A stretch of DNA of 64,000 nucleotides from Gammaproteobacteria bacterium. Its GTDB lineage: Bacteria > Pseudomonadota > Gammaproteobacteria > UBA4575. Of the stretch, positions 49,391 through 63,405 are shown piece after piece. Position 1 is the first letter of the stretch, and every line of letters starts with the position of its first letter. A program made the position numbers and the translations under genes. Below the pieces are notes generated by a model. The model was not told the origin of the DNA. It worked only from the letters and a program-made list of their open reading frames with translations, and searched no databases. Location of the stretch: NCBI GenBank assembly GCA_014075255.1, contig CP046178.1, forward strand, positions 1,940,894 to 2,004,893. The letters run 5' to 3'.

Positions 49391-50101
49391 ATGAAAAATA
49401 GTACTAAGTTTATTCAATTTGCAGTTGAGCAGGGTGTTTTACAGTTTGGTGAATTTACACTTAAATCTGGCCGAATTAGCCCATACTTTTTTAATGCTGG
49501 ATTATTCAATGACGGGCAAGCATTGGATCGACTAAGTCAGTTCTATGCCCAAGCGATCGTAGATGCAAATTTGGATTTTGATATGCTTTTTGGACCTGCT
49601 TACAAAGGCATTCCGTTGGTAGCAGTTGTGGCTATGACTTTATCACGAGACCACGGTAGAAATTATCCCTATGCCTTTAATCGCAAAGAAGTGAAAATAC
49701 ATGGTGATGGGGGACATATAGTTGGTGCACCCTTAAGCGGAAAGATATTGATCCTTGATGACGTAATTACAGCTGGAACTGCCATTAATGAGGCAGCAGA
49801 GATCATTAATCAGGCGGGGCCCATGGCGCAGGTAAAAGGTGTGGTAATAGCCTTTGATCGTCAAGAGCGCAGTAGTGACCAATCGCTTTCTGCCGTTCAA
49901 CAAGTTGAACGAGATTTAAATATATCGGTTACAACAGTGGCGGGTGCGAGAGAACTTATCGAATATGCAGAAAGCAACAATATGTATGGTGAGCATCTAG
50001 AAGCACTTAAAAACTACCTGGAAAAGTACCAGTCTATTACCTTACAACAAACAAGGTTAATGTTTTTGCTGGGTTGTGGTCCTTATATGACGAGTGAGTA
50101 A
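49391..50101 (+). CDS. pyrE: Orotate phosphoribosyltransferase
   Basis: This 236-residue enzyme makes orotidine 5'-phosphate in pyrimidine synthesis. It has FGPAYKGIPLVAVVAM, the PRPP-binding VITAGTAINEAAEII and the start STKFIQFAVEQGVLQFGEF. Usual length is about 213; here the final 22 residues (from about QSITLQQTRLMF) extend past the normal end, which suggests a lost stop codon or a small tail change. Divergent from the ExoIII/AmpG operon, with a 73-bp spacer. Confidence 0.93.
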   Translation: MKNSTKFIQFAVEQGVLQFGEFTLKSGRISPYFFNAGLFNDGQALDRLSQFYAQAIVDANLDFDMLFGPAYKGIPLVAVVAMTLSRDHGRNYPYAFNRKEVKIHGDGGHIVGAPLSGKILILDDVITAGTAINEAAEIINQAGPMAQVKGVVIAFDRQERSSDQSLSAVQQVERDLNISVTTVAGARELIEYAESNNMYGEHLEALKNYLEKYQSITLQQTRLMFLLGCGPYMTSE

Positions 50102-50187
50102 AGTTTCGCGATTAAACAAGCTATTTTGACTCTAACTTTTTAGTATATGGTAGTAAAATTCCCAATAGAAAAACACAGATAAGCAAT

Positions 50188-53087
<2,900 letters not shown>

Positions 53088-53127
53088 TGTTTTAATTTAA
53101 ATGTGAAATAGAGAAACTAGCAAAACT

Positions 53128-53601
53128 CTAAGTTGTGCCGGTGTGACCGAAGCCACCCTCACCTCGATCCGATACTGTAAATTCTTCAACAATTTCAAAT
53201 TCAGTTTGCACTATCGGCACGATAACCAATTGAGCAATACGATCCCCCACATCGATAGAAAATGTTTCGCTGCCACGATTCCAAAGCGATACCATTAGCG
53301 GGCCTTGATAGTCTGAATCAATCAATCCGACTAGGTTGCCTAAAACGATCCCATGTTTGTGGCCTAGGCCTGAACGTGGTAAAATGGTTGCGGCAAGCCC
53401 AGGGTCTTGGATGTAAATGGAGATGCCTGTTGGGATTAATACAGTTTCACCTGGTGAAATAGTTATTGATGCATCAACACAGGCGCGTAAATCCATCCCT
53501 GCAGATCCAGCAGTGGCATAAGTAGGTAGCGGGATTTCTTTACCGATGCGGCTATCGAGTATTCTGACTTCGGTCTTTTGCGTTTTTGAGTACTGTGACA
53601 T
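53128..53601 (-). CDS. dut: Deoxyuridine 5'-triphosphate nucleotidohydrolase
   Basis: This 157-residue trimeric dUTPase has [46 protein letters not shown] and the C-terminal [10 protein letters not shown] motif. It removes dUTP to prevent uracil in DNA. Its 5' end overlaps the end of coaBC by 50 bp, so translation is probably coupled. Confidence 0.96.
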   Translation of the reverse strand: MSQYSKTQKTEVRILDSRIGKEIPLPTYATAGSAGMDLRACVDASITISPGETVLIPTGISIYIQDPGLAATILPRSGLGHKHGIVLGNLVGLIDSDYQGPLMVSLWNRGSETFSIDVGDRIAQLVIVPIVQTEFEIVEEFTVSDRGEGGFGHTGTT

Positions 53602-54811
53602 TGCTTCTCTTATCTGTGTTGGCGTAACGTTCTGCGATTAGACCAATAAGTCGTCGCGCGATTTTTGTTTTTGTATCACGCTCTAGTGAGCAATGTCCAC
53701 CTGTCCAAAAAACTTCTAGTGCATTTTCTGGGCTATCAAAACCAATGTTGTCATCAGAGACATCATTACCTGCGATCATATCCAGGCGTTTACGCTCTAA
53801 TTTCTGTTTGGCATATTTATTAAGTTCACGAGTCTCTGCTGCAAAGCCCACCACAAAAGGTTTGTTATCTTGTCTAGCCACCTCAGCAATAATGTCAGGG
53901 TTGCGCACCATGGTTACGGATAGATCATCATGTAGCTTTTTTATTTTCTCAGGTTGTTTAGTAACGGGTCGATAATCTGCAACGGCAGCACAGCTTATAA
54001 AGATTTGTTGAGTATTAATATCTGTTTGCACCGCATCAAACATTTCTTGTGCGGTTGTTACGGAGATACATTCAATGTCATCAGGTACCGCTAATGAAAC
54101 TGGCCCAGATATGAGTTGTACGTTGGCGCCTGCGTCATGAGCCGCTTCTGCAATGGCATAACCCATTCGACCTGAACTGCGATTACTGATGTATCGCACT
54201 GGATCAATGGGTTCGCGAGTAGGGCCAGCCGTTACCATGACATTGATCCCGGTTAGTTCGCCCGTATTAAATAAATTACTTAATGAAAGGAGTAGTTGAT
54301 GAGGTTCAAACATGCGCCCTTCGCCTACATCTCCACAAGCTTGTGAGCCGGCAGCAGGACCAAAAAATAATAAGCCGCGCTTGCGTAACAGTTCAACATT
54401 ATCTTGTGTTGCACTATTAGCCCACATGGCTTGATTCATCGCCGGAGCTAATGCAATGGGCACTTTAGTTGCTAAGCATGTTGTACTGAGCAAATCATCC
54501 GCACCACCGTGGGTCAATTTTGCAATGGTATTTGCACTCGCAGGTGCGATAAGTACCGCATCTGCCCAGCGAGCCAATTCAATATGGTCCATCCCATTTG
54601 CAGATTCGGCATGTTCAAACTCATCGGATAGAACGGGGTTGCCAGATAAAGCCTGGAATGTAAGGGGAGTAATGAATTCTTTAGCAGATCGAGTCATGAC
54701 TACACGCACATGTGCATGTGCACGAATTAATTCACGCACTATTTCTGCACTTTTGTAAGCAGCTATACCACCACTTACGCCGAGCAAAATATTTTTATTG
54801 GCTAGAGACAT
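53552..54811 (-). CDS. coaBC: Bifunctional phosphopantothenoylcysteine decarboxylase / synthase
   Basis: This 419-residue enzyme has the N-terminal flavoprotein ([22 protein letters not shown], then [19 protein letters not shown]) and the C-terminal ligase ([20 protein letters not shown], then [14 protein letters not shown]). It makes 4'-phosphopantetheine for coenzyme A. The first gene of the coaBC-dut-mutase-argB cluster, divergent from radC. Confidence 0.96.
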   Translation of the reverse strand: MSLANKNILLGVSGGIAAYKSAEIVRELIRAHAHVRVVMTRSAKEFITPLTFQALSGNPVLSDEFEHAESANGMDHIELARWADAVLIAPASANTIAKLTHGGADDLLSTTCLATKVPIALAPAMNQAMWANSATQDNVELLRKRGLLFFGPAAGSQACGDVGEGRMFEPHQLLLSLSNLFNTGELTGINVMVTAGPTREPIDPVRYISNRSSGRMGYAIAEAAHDAGANVQLISGPVSLAVPDDIECISVTTAQEMFDAVQTDINTQQIFISCAAVADYRPVTKQPEKIKKLHDDLSVTMVRNPDIIAEVARQDNKPFVVGFAAETRELNKYAKQKLERKRLDMIAGNDVSDDNIGFDSPENALEVFWTGGHCSLERDTKTKIARRLIGLIAERYANTDKRSNVTVLKNAKDRSQNTR

Positions 54812-54840
54812 GAGATTAGTCTATCAAAGATAGCTAGGGA

Positions 54841-54858
54841 GATGGTTTAATAACCATC
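54841..54858. promoter_or_regulatory. Inverted repeat in the coaBC-radC intergenic region
   Basis: GATGGTT and AACCATC flank TAAT, a perfect 7-bp inverted repeat 30 bp upstream of the coaBC start. There is no adjacent T tract, so an operator is likelier than a terminator. Confidence 0.3.
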
Positions 54859-54946
54859 ACGCTTTACCATATGCTAATAGCCTTTTGTCAGTGATTGCTT
54901 TTTATATCAAGGGCTTATATGCATTAGTAAGATATTAGGGGGATAA

Positions 54947-55618
54947 ATGGCGATACCAGATTGGCCAGAAGGGGAACGTCCACGGGAACGCTTACTTGAT
55001 CAAGGTTCGAATGCGCTTTCTGATGCCGAGCTACTAGCAATATTTTTACGCACCGGCGTGAAAGGAAAATCTGCCGTCGATTTGGCTCGTGACCTGCTAA
55101 ATGATTTTGGTGGCTTGCGTAAGCTATTGTCTACTGACTTGAAATCATTTTGCCAAGCTAAAGGATTGGGCGAAGCAAAATATGCACAATTACAGGCATG
55201 TCTTGAAATGTCACGCAGATATTTGCGTGAATCCTTAGAGCGTGAAGGGCCTTTATCTAATCCAGATGATGCGGAGCAATTTTTACTTATGCGGATGCGG
55301 GATTATGGCAAGGAAGTATTCGCTTGCTTATTTTTAGATACCAAAAATCGAGTAATTGAATTTGAAGAATTATTTGTCGGCAGTTTACACAGTGCGGAAG
55401 TGCACCCAAGGGAAGTGGTGAAGCAAGCACTAAAACATAATGCCAATGCAGTTATCCTTGCGCATAATCATCCTTCGGGTGATTCAAAACCGAGCCAGTC
55501 GGATATTGAAATTACCCATACTTTGCGTGATGCCTTGTCATTAATGGATATTAAAGTGTTAGATCACTTAATTATTGGCGATGATGTGATATCGCTTGCC
55601 GAATTAGGGCAGCTGTAA
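54947..55618 (+). CDS. radC: RadC family protein (JAB/MPN domain)
   Basis: This 223-residue protein has an N-terminal HhH-like domain ([21 protein letters not shown]) and a JAMM metal motif ([19 protein letters not shown], then [16 protein letters not shown], giving E, H-x-H and D). Its role in DNA repair is uncertain. It is divergent from coaBC, as in other gammaproteobacteria, and ends before a bidirectional terminator. Confidence 0.94.
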   Translation: MAIPDWPEGERPRERLLDQGSNALSDAELLAIFLRTGVKGKSAVDLARDLLNDFGGLRKLLSTDLKSFCQAKGLGEAKYAQLQACLEMSRRYLRESLEREGPLSNPDDAEQFLLMRMRDYGKEVFACLFLDTKNRVIEFEELFVGSLHSAEVHPREVVKQALKHNANAVILAHNHPSGDSKPSQSDIEITHTLRDALSLMDIKVLDHLIIGDDVISLAELGQL

Positions 55619-55640
55619 TCTATAAATAATTCACAGACAT

Positions 55641-55676
55641 AAAAAAACCCACGCAATCGATTTACGCGGGTTTTTT
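55641..55676. terminator. Bidirectional intrinsic terminator between radC and mscL
   Basis: A7CCC, then ACGCAATCGATTTACGCGGG, then T6: the AAAAAACCC and GGGTTTTTT arms pair, with a further CG/CG. There is a T tract in both directions, serving the convergent radC and mscL genes. Confidence 0.85.
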
Positions 55677-55724
55677 GTCTTAATTAATAAGAAATTTATT
55701 TCAAATATTTTTATTCCTTCTTTT

Positions 55725-56105
55725 TTACTTTTTTAGGCTGTCACGAATTTCGCGAAGTAAAACAACATCTTCTGGTGGAGCCGCAGGTGCCGCTTCTTCT
55801 TTTTTCTTCATGCTGTTAACCGCTTTAATAATCATGAAAATTACAAAAGCAATAATTAAGAAGTTAATAAGTGCTTGAATAAATGCACCGTAGCCAAATA
55901 TAGCAGCACCTTCACCTTCTCCAAGTGGCATGCCGAGAGTGCTGAAATCCACGCCACCCGTAAATAAACCAACTATTGGCATGATAATGTCATCGACCAA
56001 TGAACCAACTACTGCGGATACAGCTGCACCGATGATAATACCGGTAGCCATATCCATCATGTTGCCTTTCATGACGAATTCCTTAAATTCACTTACCATT
56101 CCCAT
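55725..56105 (-). CDS. mscL: Large-conductance mechanosensitive channel
   Basis: This 126-residue protein has [22 protein letters not shown], the first pore helix, and [21 protein letters not shown], the second helix, then a charged tail. It protects cells during hypo-osmotic shock. ATG at 56105 follows an AGGAGG-like site (TCCTCCTG on the plus strand). Confidence 0.95.
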   Translation of the reverse strand: MGMVSEFKEFVMKGNMMDMATGIIIGAAVSAVVGSLVDDIIMPIVGLFTGGVDFSTLGMPLGEGEGAAIFGYGAFIQALINFLIIAFVIFMIIKAVNSMKKKEEAAPAAPPEDVVLLREIRDSLKK

Positions 56106-56222
56106 GATAAATCCTCCTGAGATTATTATAGTTATAAGAGTCGGAAAGAACTGTAATCAGCAATACTTGAAAATGCAAGCTAACTTATTGACGCTTTATC
56201 TAGTTGATTGTAATGAAAATAA

Positions 56223-57365
56223 TTATGTTACTAATTGTTCAAGAGCAACTATAAGCTGATCGATCTGCTGTTTGGTATGTGTAGCCGAGAAACTTATTCT
56301 CAATCTTGCAGTGTTATTTGGAACGGTTGGTGGGCGAATAGCAGGCGCAAGTATTCCAGTTTTTAAAAGATTCTTACTGACTTCTAAGGCAGTTTCTGAT
56401 GAGCCTAAAATAATGGGTTGTATGGGAGTGCTTGAGGCAGATACATTTATGCCAACGTGTTGGCATCGATCTTGAAAATACTGAATCAACTCTTGTAAAT
56501 GTTCTCTGCGCCAAGCTTCTTGTTTGATGAGTTGTAGGCTGGCTCGTGTGGCTTCTGCGATGGCAGGCGGTAGGGCAGTAGTATAAATATAGCTATGTGC
56601 TTTTTGTATTACCCACTCAATGGTTTCTTTTCTTGCCGCAACAAAGGCTCCAAAGGTGCCAAAGGCTTTGCCCAGTGTGCCAATTAAAATGTCGTCATTA
56701 GATAATAAACCTTCTGTACAGCCTTTGCCTTGTTTGCCAAGCACGCCTATGCCGTGAGCATCATCGACGATTAATGCAGCACTATGTTTTTTGGCTATCG
56801 TCTGTAATATTTTAAATGGAGTGATCGTGCCGTCCATACTAAACACACCATCGGTTAAAATGAATTTGCTAGATTTTTCTTCTGCAGCAATATTCTTTTC
56901 CAACTGATTGGTTTCTTGATGTGCATAACGGCTTAATTTTGCACGTGATAACAAAACCGCATCATTCAAAGAAGCATGATTTAGTTTGTCTGCAAAAATT
57001 GTGCTGTTACGTGTAGCTAAAGCACTGACTACGCCTAAGTTCGCCATATAACCGGTTGAAAACAGCAATGCTTGCTCACAACCAAGAAATTCCGCTAGTT
57101 CTTCTTCTAAAGCGGCATGACTTTGGTGATGACCTGTAATGAGATGTGAAGCGCCTGAGCCAACACCACTTTCTTGCGTAGCACTAGTTAAGCGTTCAAT
57201 TACTTTTGGATGATTCGCTAGACCTAAATAATCATTACTGCAAAAAGATAAAATTTTTTGTCCATTAATAATTGGCTCAACTTGCTGAGCCGAGGAAATC
57301 AATTTTCGAGTTCTGAAAAGATTTTCGTGCTTAAGTTTGTCTAGCTTTGTTGCTAGATCTTTCAT
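56223..57365 (-). CDS. bioF: 8-amino-7-oxononanoate synthase
   Basis: This 380-residue PLP enzyme has ILSFCSNDYLGLANHP, GSGASHLITGHHQSH, LIVDDAHGIGVLG, and the PLP-lysine segment IGTLGKAFGTFGAFVA. It condenses pimeloyl thioester with alanine in biotin synthesis. It lies 31 bp after bioB. Confidence 0.95.
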   Translation of the reverse strand: MKDLATKLDKLKHENLFRTRKLISSAQQVEPIINGQKILSFCSNDYLGLANHPKVIERLTSATQESGVGSGASHLITGHHQSHAALEEELAEFLGCEQALLFSTGYMANLGVVSALATRNSTIFADKLNHASLNDAVLLSRAKLSRYAHQETNQLEKNIAAEEKSSKFILTDGVFSMDGTITPFKILQTIAKKHSAALIVDDAHGIGVLGKQGKGCTEGLLSNDDILIGTLGKAFGTFGAFVAARKETIEWVIQKAHSYIYTTALPPAIAEATRASLQLIKQEAWRREHLQELIQYFQDRCQHVGINVSASSTPIQPIILGSSETALEVSKNLLKTGILAPAIRPPTVPNNTARLRISFSATHTKQQIDQLIVALEQLVT

Positions 57366-57396
57366 ACCAAAGCCTCACGGAATAGAGAGGGCAAGC

Positions 57397-58416
57397 TTAA
57401 TTAACGGCAGCTGCTTGACTAGAGTCAATCTCAGAATGAAGAGCAGCATTGATAGGGTCATTTACGCTATCTGCCTGAATGCCAAGCTTGTTAAACAATG
57501 CTCGGTCTTTTTCAGTCTCTGGGTTTTTAGCAGTTAATAACGTCTCACCATAAAATATAGAATTCGCTCCGGCAAAAAAGCACAACGCTTGGGTCTGTTC
57601 ATTCATTTCTTCACGCCCGGCTGATAAACGCACATAGGTCTTAGGCATCAAGATGCGTGCAATCGCAATGGTACGAATGAACTCAAACGGATCAAGGTCG
57701 TCTACGTTTTCAAGTGGCGTGCCTTTGATTTTAATTAACATATTAATCGGTACCGACTCAGGGTGTTGAGGCAGGTTCGCTAGTTGTAATAACAAACCCG
57801 CTCGATCTTCGCGAGATTCTCCCATACCTAAAATGCCACCACTGCACACGTTAATGCCGGAATTACGAACATGTTCTAGAGTATCTAAGCGATCTTGGTA
57901 AGTACGGGTGGTAATCACGCTGCCATAAAACTCTGGAGAGGTGTCTAGGTTGTGGTTGTAATAATCCAGCCCAGCTATTTTTAACTTCTGCGCTTGCAGC
58001 TCGGTGAGCATGCCCACCGTTACACAGGTTTCCAATCCAAGGTCTTTAACCACTTCGATCATTTTAATAACCTGATCTAAGTTTTTATCCGAAGGGTTAC
58101 GCCAAGCAGCGCCCATGCAAAATCTTGAGGCGCCGGCTTCTCTGGCAGCTTCTGCATTTTCCTTCACTTCATCTAGAGATAACAAACGCTCTTTTTCAAT
58201 CTCCGTATCATAGTGGCCACTTTGTGGGCAGTAGGAACAGTCTTCAGAGCAGGAGCCGGTTTTAACCGAAAGCAACGTGCTGACTTGTACTTTATTAGGA
58301 TCGTGATTTTCACGAAAAATACGATGTGCTAAATATAGTAAATCGTTAAATGGCAGTTGATATAGGTCTAAGACCTCATGTTTTTTCCAGTCATTGCGCA
58401 TAGTTTCAGATTGCAT
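57397..58416 (-). CDS. bioB: Biotin synthase
   Basis: This 339-residue radical SAM enzyme has the cluster motif C-S-E-D-C-S-Y-C (Cys-x3-Cys-x2-Cys) within [14 protein letters not shown], plus [13 protein letters not shown] and [13 protein letters not shown]. It inserts sulfur into dethiobiotin. It is divergent from the comF-type gene and upstream of bioF. Confidence 0.97.
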   Translation of the reverse strand: MQSETMRNDWKKHEVLDLYQLPFNDLLYLAHRIFRENHDPNKVQVSTLLSVKTGSCSEDCSYCPQSGHYDTEIEKERLLSLDEVKENAEAAREAGASRFCMGAAWRNPSDKNLDQVIKMIEVVKDLGLETCVTVGMLTELQAQKLKIAGLDYYNHNLDTSPEFYGSVITTRTYQDRLDTLEHVRNSGINVCSGGILGMGESREDRAGLLLQLANLPQHPESVPINMLIKIKGTPLENVDDLDPFEFIRTIAIARILMPKTYVRLSAGREEMNEQTQALCFFAGANSIFYGETLLTAKNPETEKDRALFNKLGIQADSVNDPINAALHSEIDSSQAAAVN

Positions 58417-58493
58417 AGAGTTGCTTTGCTATAAAGGTTAACGATAATAGTGCCAGCAAGTCTAATCTTTTGCAGTGGGGTGTCAATAAAAGC

Positions 58494-59234
58494 ATGACTA
58501 CTAGGATACCGCTAATTACTTCAGCTTTTAAAAAAGCAGGTGCGCTGTTGTATCCGAAAGTGTGTCTGCATTGCAACGATGCGGGGCATAACGGAATGGA
58601 TCTTTGTGAGAGATGTTTGCAAAGATTGCCTTGGGTGGAATACGCCTGTAGTCGTTGCGCGCTCCCATTGCAGAGCGGGAAAGCTTCTGTTTGTGGGGCA
58701 TGTAGTAATCGTGAACTATATTTTGATCATGCTTCAACACCCTTTCAGTTTGACGGGTTTATTCGTGATGCAATTTATCAATTCAAATTTAATAACAAGC
58801 TTAATCAAGGCAAGCTACTTGCTGAGCTTTTGTTACAACATATTGAGGAAAAACAACTAGAGGTTCCTGAACTGATTATTCCTGTGCCGCTGCATAAAAA
58901 ACGCATGCGACAACGTGGGTATAACCAGGCATTGGAAATCGCGCGTATTATCAGCAAAGAATTAGCCAAAGAATGGGGCAGTCAGCTTGATTACGATATT
59001 GTGTATCGGAATCGTGACACTAGTGTACAAATGGACTTACCGGCAAAGCAACGACATAAAAATGTCAAAGGTGCTTTTTCAGTTAACGAGAATTCAACCG
59101 TTTTGAAAAACAAACAGGTTTGTATTATTGATGATGTGATGACGACGGGGAATACGGTTAATGAAATGGCAAAGTGTTTGAAGGAAGCTGGTGTGGATAG
59201 GGTTGGTGTTTGGTGTATAGCACGTGTTGCTTGA
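58494..59234 (+). CDS. ComF/GntX-family phosphoribosyltransferase-like protein
   Basis: The ATG at 58494 gives about 246 residues; an upstream TTG at 58470 is an alternative. A four-Cys N-terminal zinc ribbon (CLHCN, CERC, CSRC, CGAC) is followed by a PRTase domain with the PRPP loop QVCIIDDVMTTGNTVNEMAK and PVPLHKKRMRQRGYNQALEIAR. Members take part in DNA uptake or gluconate metabolism in various bacteria. The divergence from bioB is common in gammaproteobacteria. It stops with TGA. Confidence 0.85.
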   Translation: MTTRIPLITSAFKKAGALLYPKVCLHCNDAGHNGMDLCERCLQRLPWVEYACSRCALPLQSGKASVCGACSNRELYFDHASTPFQFDGFIRDAIYQFKFNNKLNQGKLLAELLLQHIEEKQLEVPELIIPVPLHKKRMRQRGYNQALEIARIISKELAKEWGSQLDYDIVYRNRDTSVQMDLPAKQRHKNVKGAFSVNENSTVLKNKQVCIIDDVMTTGNTVNEMAKCLKEAGVDRVGVWCIARVA

Positions 59235-59253
59235 TGGCGATGCCAGCTAATAT

Positions 59254-59910
59254 TTATTTAATATCTTTCAGCCATTTGGGCGTTCCCCAACTCAACTCAT
59301 TTTCAAGTCCGACCTCAATCAATTCTATATACCCGTCTTCTTCTACTTTGTATTTACCAGACTCCAGTTGGTCTGCATACATAGAAAAAGCCTCTTCGAG
59401 GCTATCAGCTACCACTTGGTAACTGCAGCCCTCCATATCAACTTCAATAACTTGTCCTTCTGTTCCACCGGGAGCAGGATCAAAATCAAGGTATCGATAT
59501 ACATCGCCATTCATACACGTAATGGGTAACCAGTTAGGTTGAAGAAAAAGAGGTTTAACGTTTCCTTTAACAAATATAATTCCGCATTCAATGCGATCTT
59601 TCCAATACGCTACTGTATCCATTTCATCATCGAAGTTTTCTTCAGCTGCTTCTTGACCAATTTTATAATCCTCGATAATTCTTTTACACGATAACAATTG
59701 GTTACCATTACCTAAGAGCGCTAACCAAGTTTCCCCATCTTCTCCATCAAACTGTTTTAATAGTTCTTTCAAGATATTTGGTAATTTGATGCCAATTTCT
59801 GTTTCTACAGTTCTAATATCGTCATCACTTGCTGGGCTATTTAGATGTTGCAATGTTTGTGGCGAATGTACTTTCGCCCATGCAAGAATTCTCTCCAGAT
59901 CTTTATTCAT
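59254..59910 (-). CDS. SMI1/KNR4 family protein
   Basis: This 218-residue protein starts with DIRTVETEIGIKLPNILKELLKQFDG, the SMI1/KNR4 signature, with WLALLGNGNQLLSC and LPITCMNGDVYRYLDFDP further on. The family often serves as an immunity protein to secreted toxins, but stand-alone members also occur. No adjacent toxin gene is present; the gene lies after ubiA, which overlaps its start by 4 bp. Confidence 0.8.
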   Translation of the reverse strand: MNKDLERILAWAKVHSPQTLQHLNSPASDDDIRTVETEIGIKLPNILKELLKQFDGEDGETWLALLGNGNQLLSCKRIIEDYKIGQEAAEENFDDEMDTVAYWKDRIECGIIFVKGNVKPLFLQPNWLPITCMNGDVYRYLDFDPAPGGTEGQVIEVDMEGCSYQVVADSLEEAFSMYADQLESGKYKVEEDGYIELIEVGLENELSWGTPKWLKDIK

Positions 59911-60803
59911 TTGCTAACCCAGTAATGTGCAAAGATTCCAATAAATACCACCATGCCGAAATAATTATTATTTAAAAATGCGTAAAAGCAGCGGTCTGGG
60001 AAGCGGTGTTTGATTAAAACTTGCTGATAAATAAAAAATAAACCCGCGAGTGCGATGCCAAGGTAATAGATCCAGCTCATGTTGGTGTTAATTCCTACTA
60101 ACACTAAACATAGCACGACTAAAAACTGCATCATGCCGATAGCAGCTTTGTCCATCGGGCCAAATAAAATCGCTGTGGATTTCACGCCGATCTTTATATC
60201 TTCTTCACGATCCACCATCGCGTATTGAGTGTCATAGGCGGTGGTCCAGATTACCGCTGCGGTAAATAGCAGCCAGGCAATCGGCGTGGGGTAGGCATTT
60301 GTGATGGCGGTAAAGGCCATCGGAATAGCAACGGCAAAAGCGATGCCAAGATGCACTTGTGGTAAAAAATGCAACCGTTTCATAAATGGATAGGTTGCCG
60401 CTAGCAGTGCTGCACCGAGGGCAAAAAAAATGGTGAGCTTGTTTAAGAAAATGAGTGCGAGCACAAATGCAATGAATGCTAATACACCGGCAACGACTAA
60501 AGCTTCTTTAGGTTGAATAAGTCCACTGGCCACCGGGCGTTGCTTGGTTCGTGCAACAAACGGGTCTATGTCCCGATCCGCATAATCATTAATGGCGCAG
60601 CCAGCCGAGCGCATAAGTATTACGCCAAGAATAAATACGACGAGTATGGCTAGATTTGGTATGCCATCCGCGGCAATAAACAATGCCCATAAGGTGGGCC
60701 ATAGCAGCAATAAGATACCAATTGGTTTGTCTAAACGAACCAACTTTGCATAAAGCACTAGACGATTTATGTCTATTGGTGGCTTCTTAATATGTTGGAT
60801 CAT
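59907..60803 (-). CDS. ubiA: 4-hydroxybenzoate octaprenyltransferase
   Basis: This 298-residue membrane enzyme has the prenyltransferase Asp motif AINDYADRDIDPFVART and a second Asp-rich site (YAMVDREEDIKIGVKS). It attaches the polyprenyl tail in ubiquinone synthesis. It overlaps both the preceding aroE and the following SMI1/KNR4 gene by 4 bp. Confidence 0.95.
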   Translation of the reverse strand: MIQHIKKPPIDINRLVLYAKLVRLDKPIGILLLLWPTLWALFIAADGIPNLAILVVFILGVILMRSAGCAINDYADRDIDPFVARTKQRPVASGLIQPKEALVVAGVLAFIAFVLALIFLNKLTIFFALGAALLAATYPFMKRLHFLPQVHLGIAFAVAIPMAFTAITNAYPTPIAWLLFTAAVIWTTAYDTQYAMVDREEDIKIGVKSTAILFGPMDKAAIGMMQFLVVLCLVLVGINTNMSWIYYLGIALAGLFFIYQQVLIKHRFPDRCFYAFLNNNYFGMVVFIGIFAHYWVSK

Positions 60804-61663
60804 AAGCCCGGTTTTTTTGTGGTGTCCGGACGGAAATAGTGTTGCGCCATAGCGGTATCAGGTCGTTTGCCACGCCATAAATAAAACGCTTCAGCAGCTT
60901 GTTCTAATAGCATTCCAAAACCATCCACTACTTTTCCAGATTTATATTGTTTGGCCCATTGCATGAAAGGTGTGTCTTGATCGCTATACAAAAGGTCATA
61001 ACAACAAGTGTTAGCACTTAATATTTCTGTTGGCAATGTAACATTATGTCCTTGTAAACCTGCAGAAGTAGCATGTAGCACAACATCAAAAGGCTGTTTA
61101 GGAATTTCATCTAATGCACAGCTTTTTACTTCACCAAAAGTAATAAATTGTTCAGCAATGACCTCAGCTTTACTAACCGTGCGGTTTGCAATGAGTAACT
61201 GATCAGGTTGTTCATTTAATAGCGGCTCCACTATTCCTTGAGTTGCACCCCCTGCACCAATAATTAATATTTTTTTATTTTCAATTTGTATTCGCAGTGA
61301 TTTTTTTAAATCGCGTAATAAGCCAATGCCATCGGTGTTATCGCCGATAAGTTTATTGTTCTTACCAATATAAATAGTATTTACTGCGCCCGCATGTGCT
61401 GCATAATCGGTAAGCTCGTCCACAAATTCACAAGCATTATTTTTAAATGGCACGGTAACATTTAGACCTTTTCCGCCGTTGGTAAAAAATTCAGTTACTA
61501 CTTGAGAAAATTTATCTTCATCCGCAAATAATTTTTTATAATTAAGTTGTTCGCCAGTTTGATCAGCAAACAAAAGATGAATATCAGGAGATTTACTGTG
61601 TTCGATAGGATTACCGATCACTGCATACTGGTCAATATTCGAGTTGTTTTCTAAAGAGGACAC
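60800..61663 (-). CDS. aroE: Shikimate dehydrogenase
   Basis: This 287-residue NADP enzyme has YAVIGNPIEHSKSPDIH, the catalytic NVTVPFKNNACEF Lys, GDNTDGIGLLRDL and the NADP loop LIIGAGGATQGIVEPLL. It catalyses a shikimate pathway step. The end overlaps ubiA by 4 bp, so translation is probably coupled. Confidence 0.95.
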   Translation of the reverse strand: MSSLENNSNIDQYAVIGNPIEHSKSPDIHLLFADQTGEQLNYKKLFADEDKFSQVVTEFFTNGGKGLNVTVPFKNNACEFVDELTDYAAHAGAVNTIYIGKNNKLIGDNTDGIGLLRDLKKSLRIQIENKKILIIGAGGATQGIVEPLLNEQPDQLLIANRTVSKAEVIAEQFITFGEVKSCALDEIPKQPFDVVLHATSAGLQGHNVTLPTEILSANTCCYDLLYSDQDTPFMQWAKQYKSGKVVDGFGMLLEQAAEAFYLWRGKRPDTAMAQHYFRPDTTKKPGL

Positions 61664-61708
61664 TAAAGTAGTTTAGCAATATCTGCAAAGACTCTGATAA
61701 TTTAGCTC

Positions 61709-62725
<1,017 letters not shown>

Positions 62726-62807
62726 TCAAGAATACTGATTTGAAACCTTATCTGGGCAATATAGAAGATTAGTGAGTATATGGACGACTTACAAGGATGT
62801 AGGAAGT

Positions 62808-62834
62808 GCAGAAAATGCAGGAGCAATTTTCTGC
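62808..62834. repeat. Hairpin near hemB
   Basis: GCAGAAAAT (62808-62816) and ATTTTCTGC (62826-62834) pair perfectly across a 9-base loop. A second small palindrome, AATGAC and GTCATT at 62893-62912, follows and shares its GGTCATT end with the dispersed repeat described at 11131. No T tract is present. They lie in the 215-bp gap between hemB and the next gene. Confidence 0.35.
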
Positions 62835-62916
62835 CGATGTGAATAAGAGCTGCAACTAGGATGTTGCTTCAGATTAAAGTTGGTGATTTTAAAATGACTG
62901 CGTTCGGTCATTGCGA

Positions 62917-63348
62917 TTATTCGGATGAGGCTTTTCTATATAACTCTAAAACAAAATTAACATTTTTATTGAGGATCTTATCGCCCTCAATCTCTTCTAT
63001 AGAGCTTGAGCTTGATAATCCTGCCAATTGATATGGATTGGCAAGACGATAATCAACTGCATTCTGAATAGGTTTGCGATCGAATGGTAGCCTATTAGGT
63101 AATAACCACTTTAATTTGCTTTCTAAAAATTCTGCATGATTAGAAAGCTCATTGTTTAAAAATATTTCATTTGCGTCTATTGCTTTTTCTACGTTTCCAT
63201 TTTTTAATAATTTTTGTTGTGATGCAAGTATTGATGCTTTGTATTGACTATCCCAGTAAATAAATTCTTGTGGTGCTTTTTGAAAACCAACATAGATGCC
63301 TCCACAAAAACCAATAGATATTAAAATTAGATACATAAAATATTTCAT
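62917..63348 (-). CDS. Hypothetical membrane-anchored protein
   Basis: This 143-residue protein has one N-terminal transmembrane helix (YLILISIGFCGGIYVGFQ) with a Lys before it, then a soluble, probably helical, periplasmic part (DSQYKASILASQQKLLKNG, then NNELSNHAEFLESKLKWLL). I recognise no family. It lies between hemF and hemB, but on its own with a repeat upstream, and is likely real given its length and helix. Confidence 0.55.
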   Translation of the reverse strand: MKYFMYLILISIGFCGGIYVGFQKAPQEFIYWDSQYKASILASQQKLLKNGNVEKAIDANEIFLNNELSNHAEFLESKLKWLLPNRLPFDRKPIQNAVDYRLANPYQLAGLSSSSSIEEIEGDKILNKNVNFVLELYRKASSE

Positions 63349-63372
63349 AACTAGTGTCCCAAATTAATTATT

Positions 63373-63405
63373 AATACGTCTGACTTGAGTCGTAAGCAGT
63401 CATTT
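63373..63405. repeat. Palindromic intergenic repeat, copy D
   Basis: TGACTTGAGTCGTAAGCAGTCATT aligns with copy C (11137-11160) at about 18 of 24 positions, sharing the GGGTCGT/AGCGGTCATT core in degenerate form. It lies in the 56-bp gap between two minus-strand genes. Confidence 0.5.
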
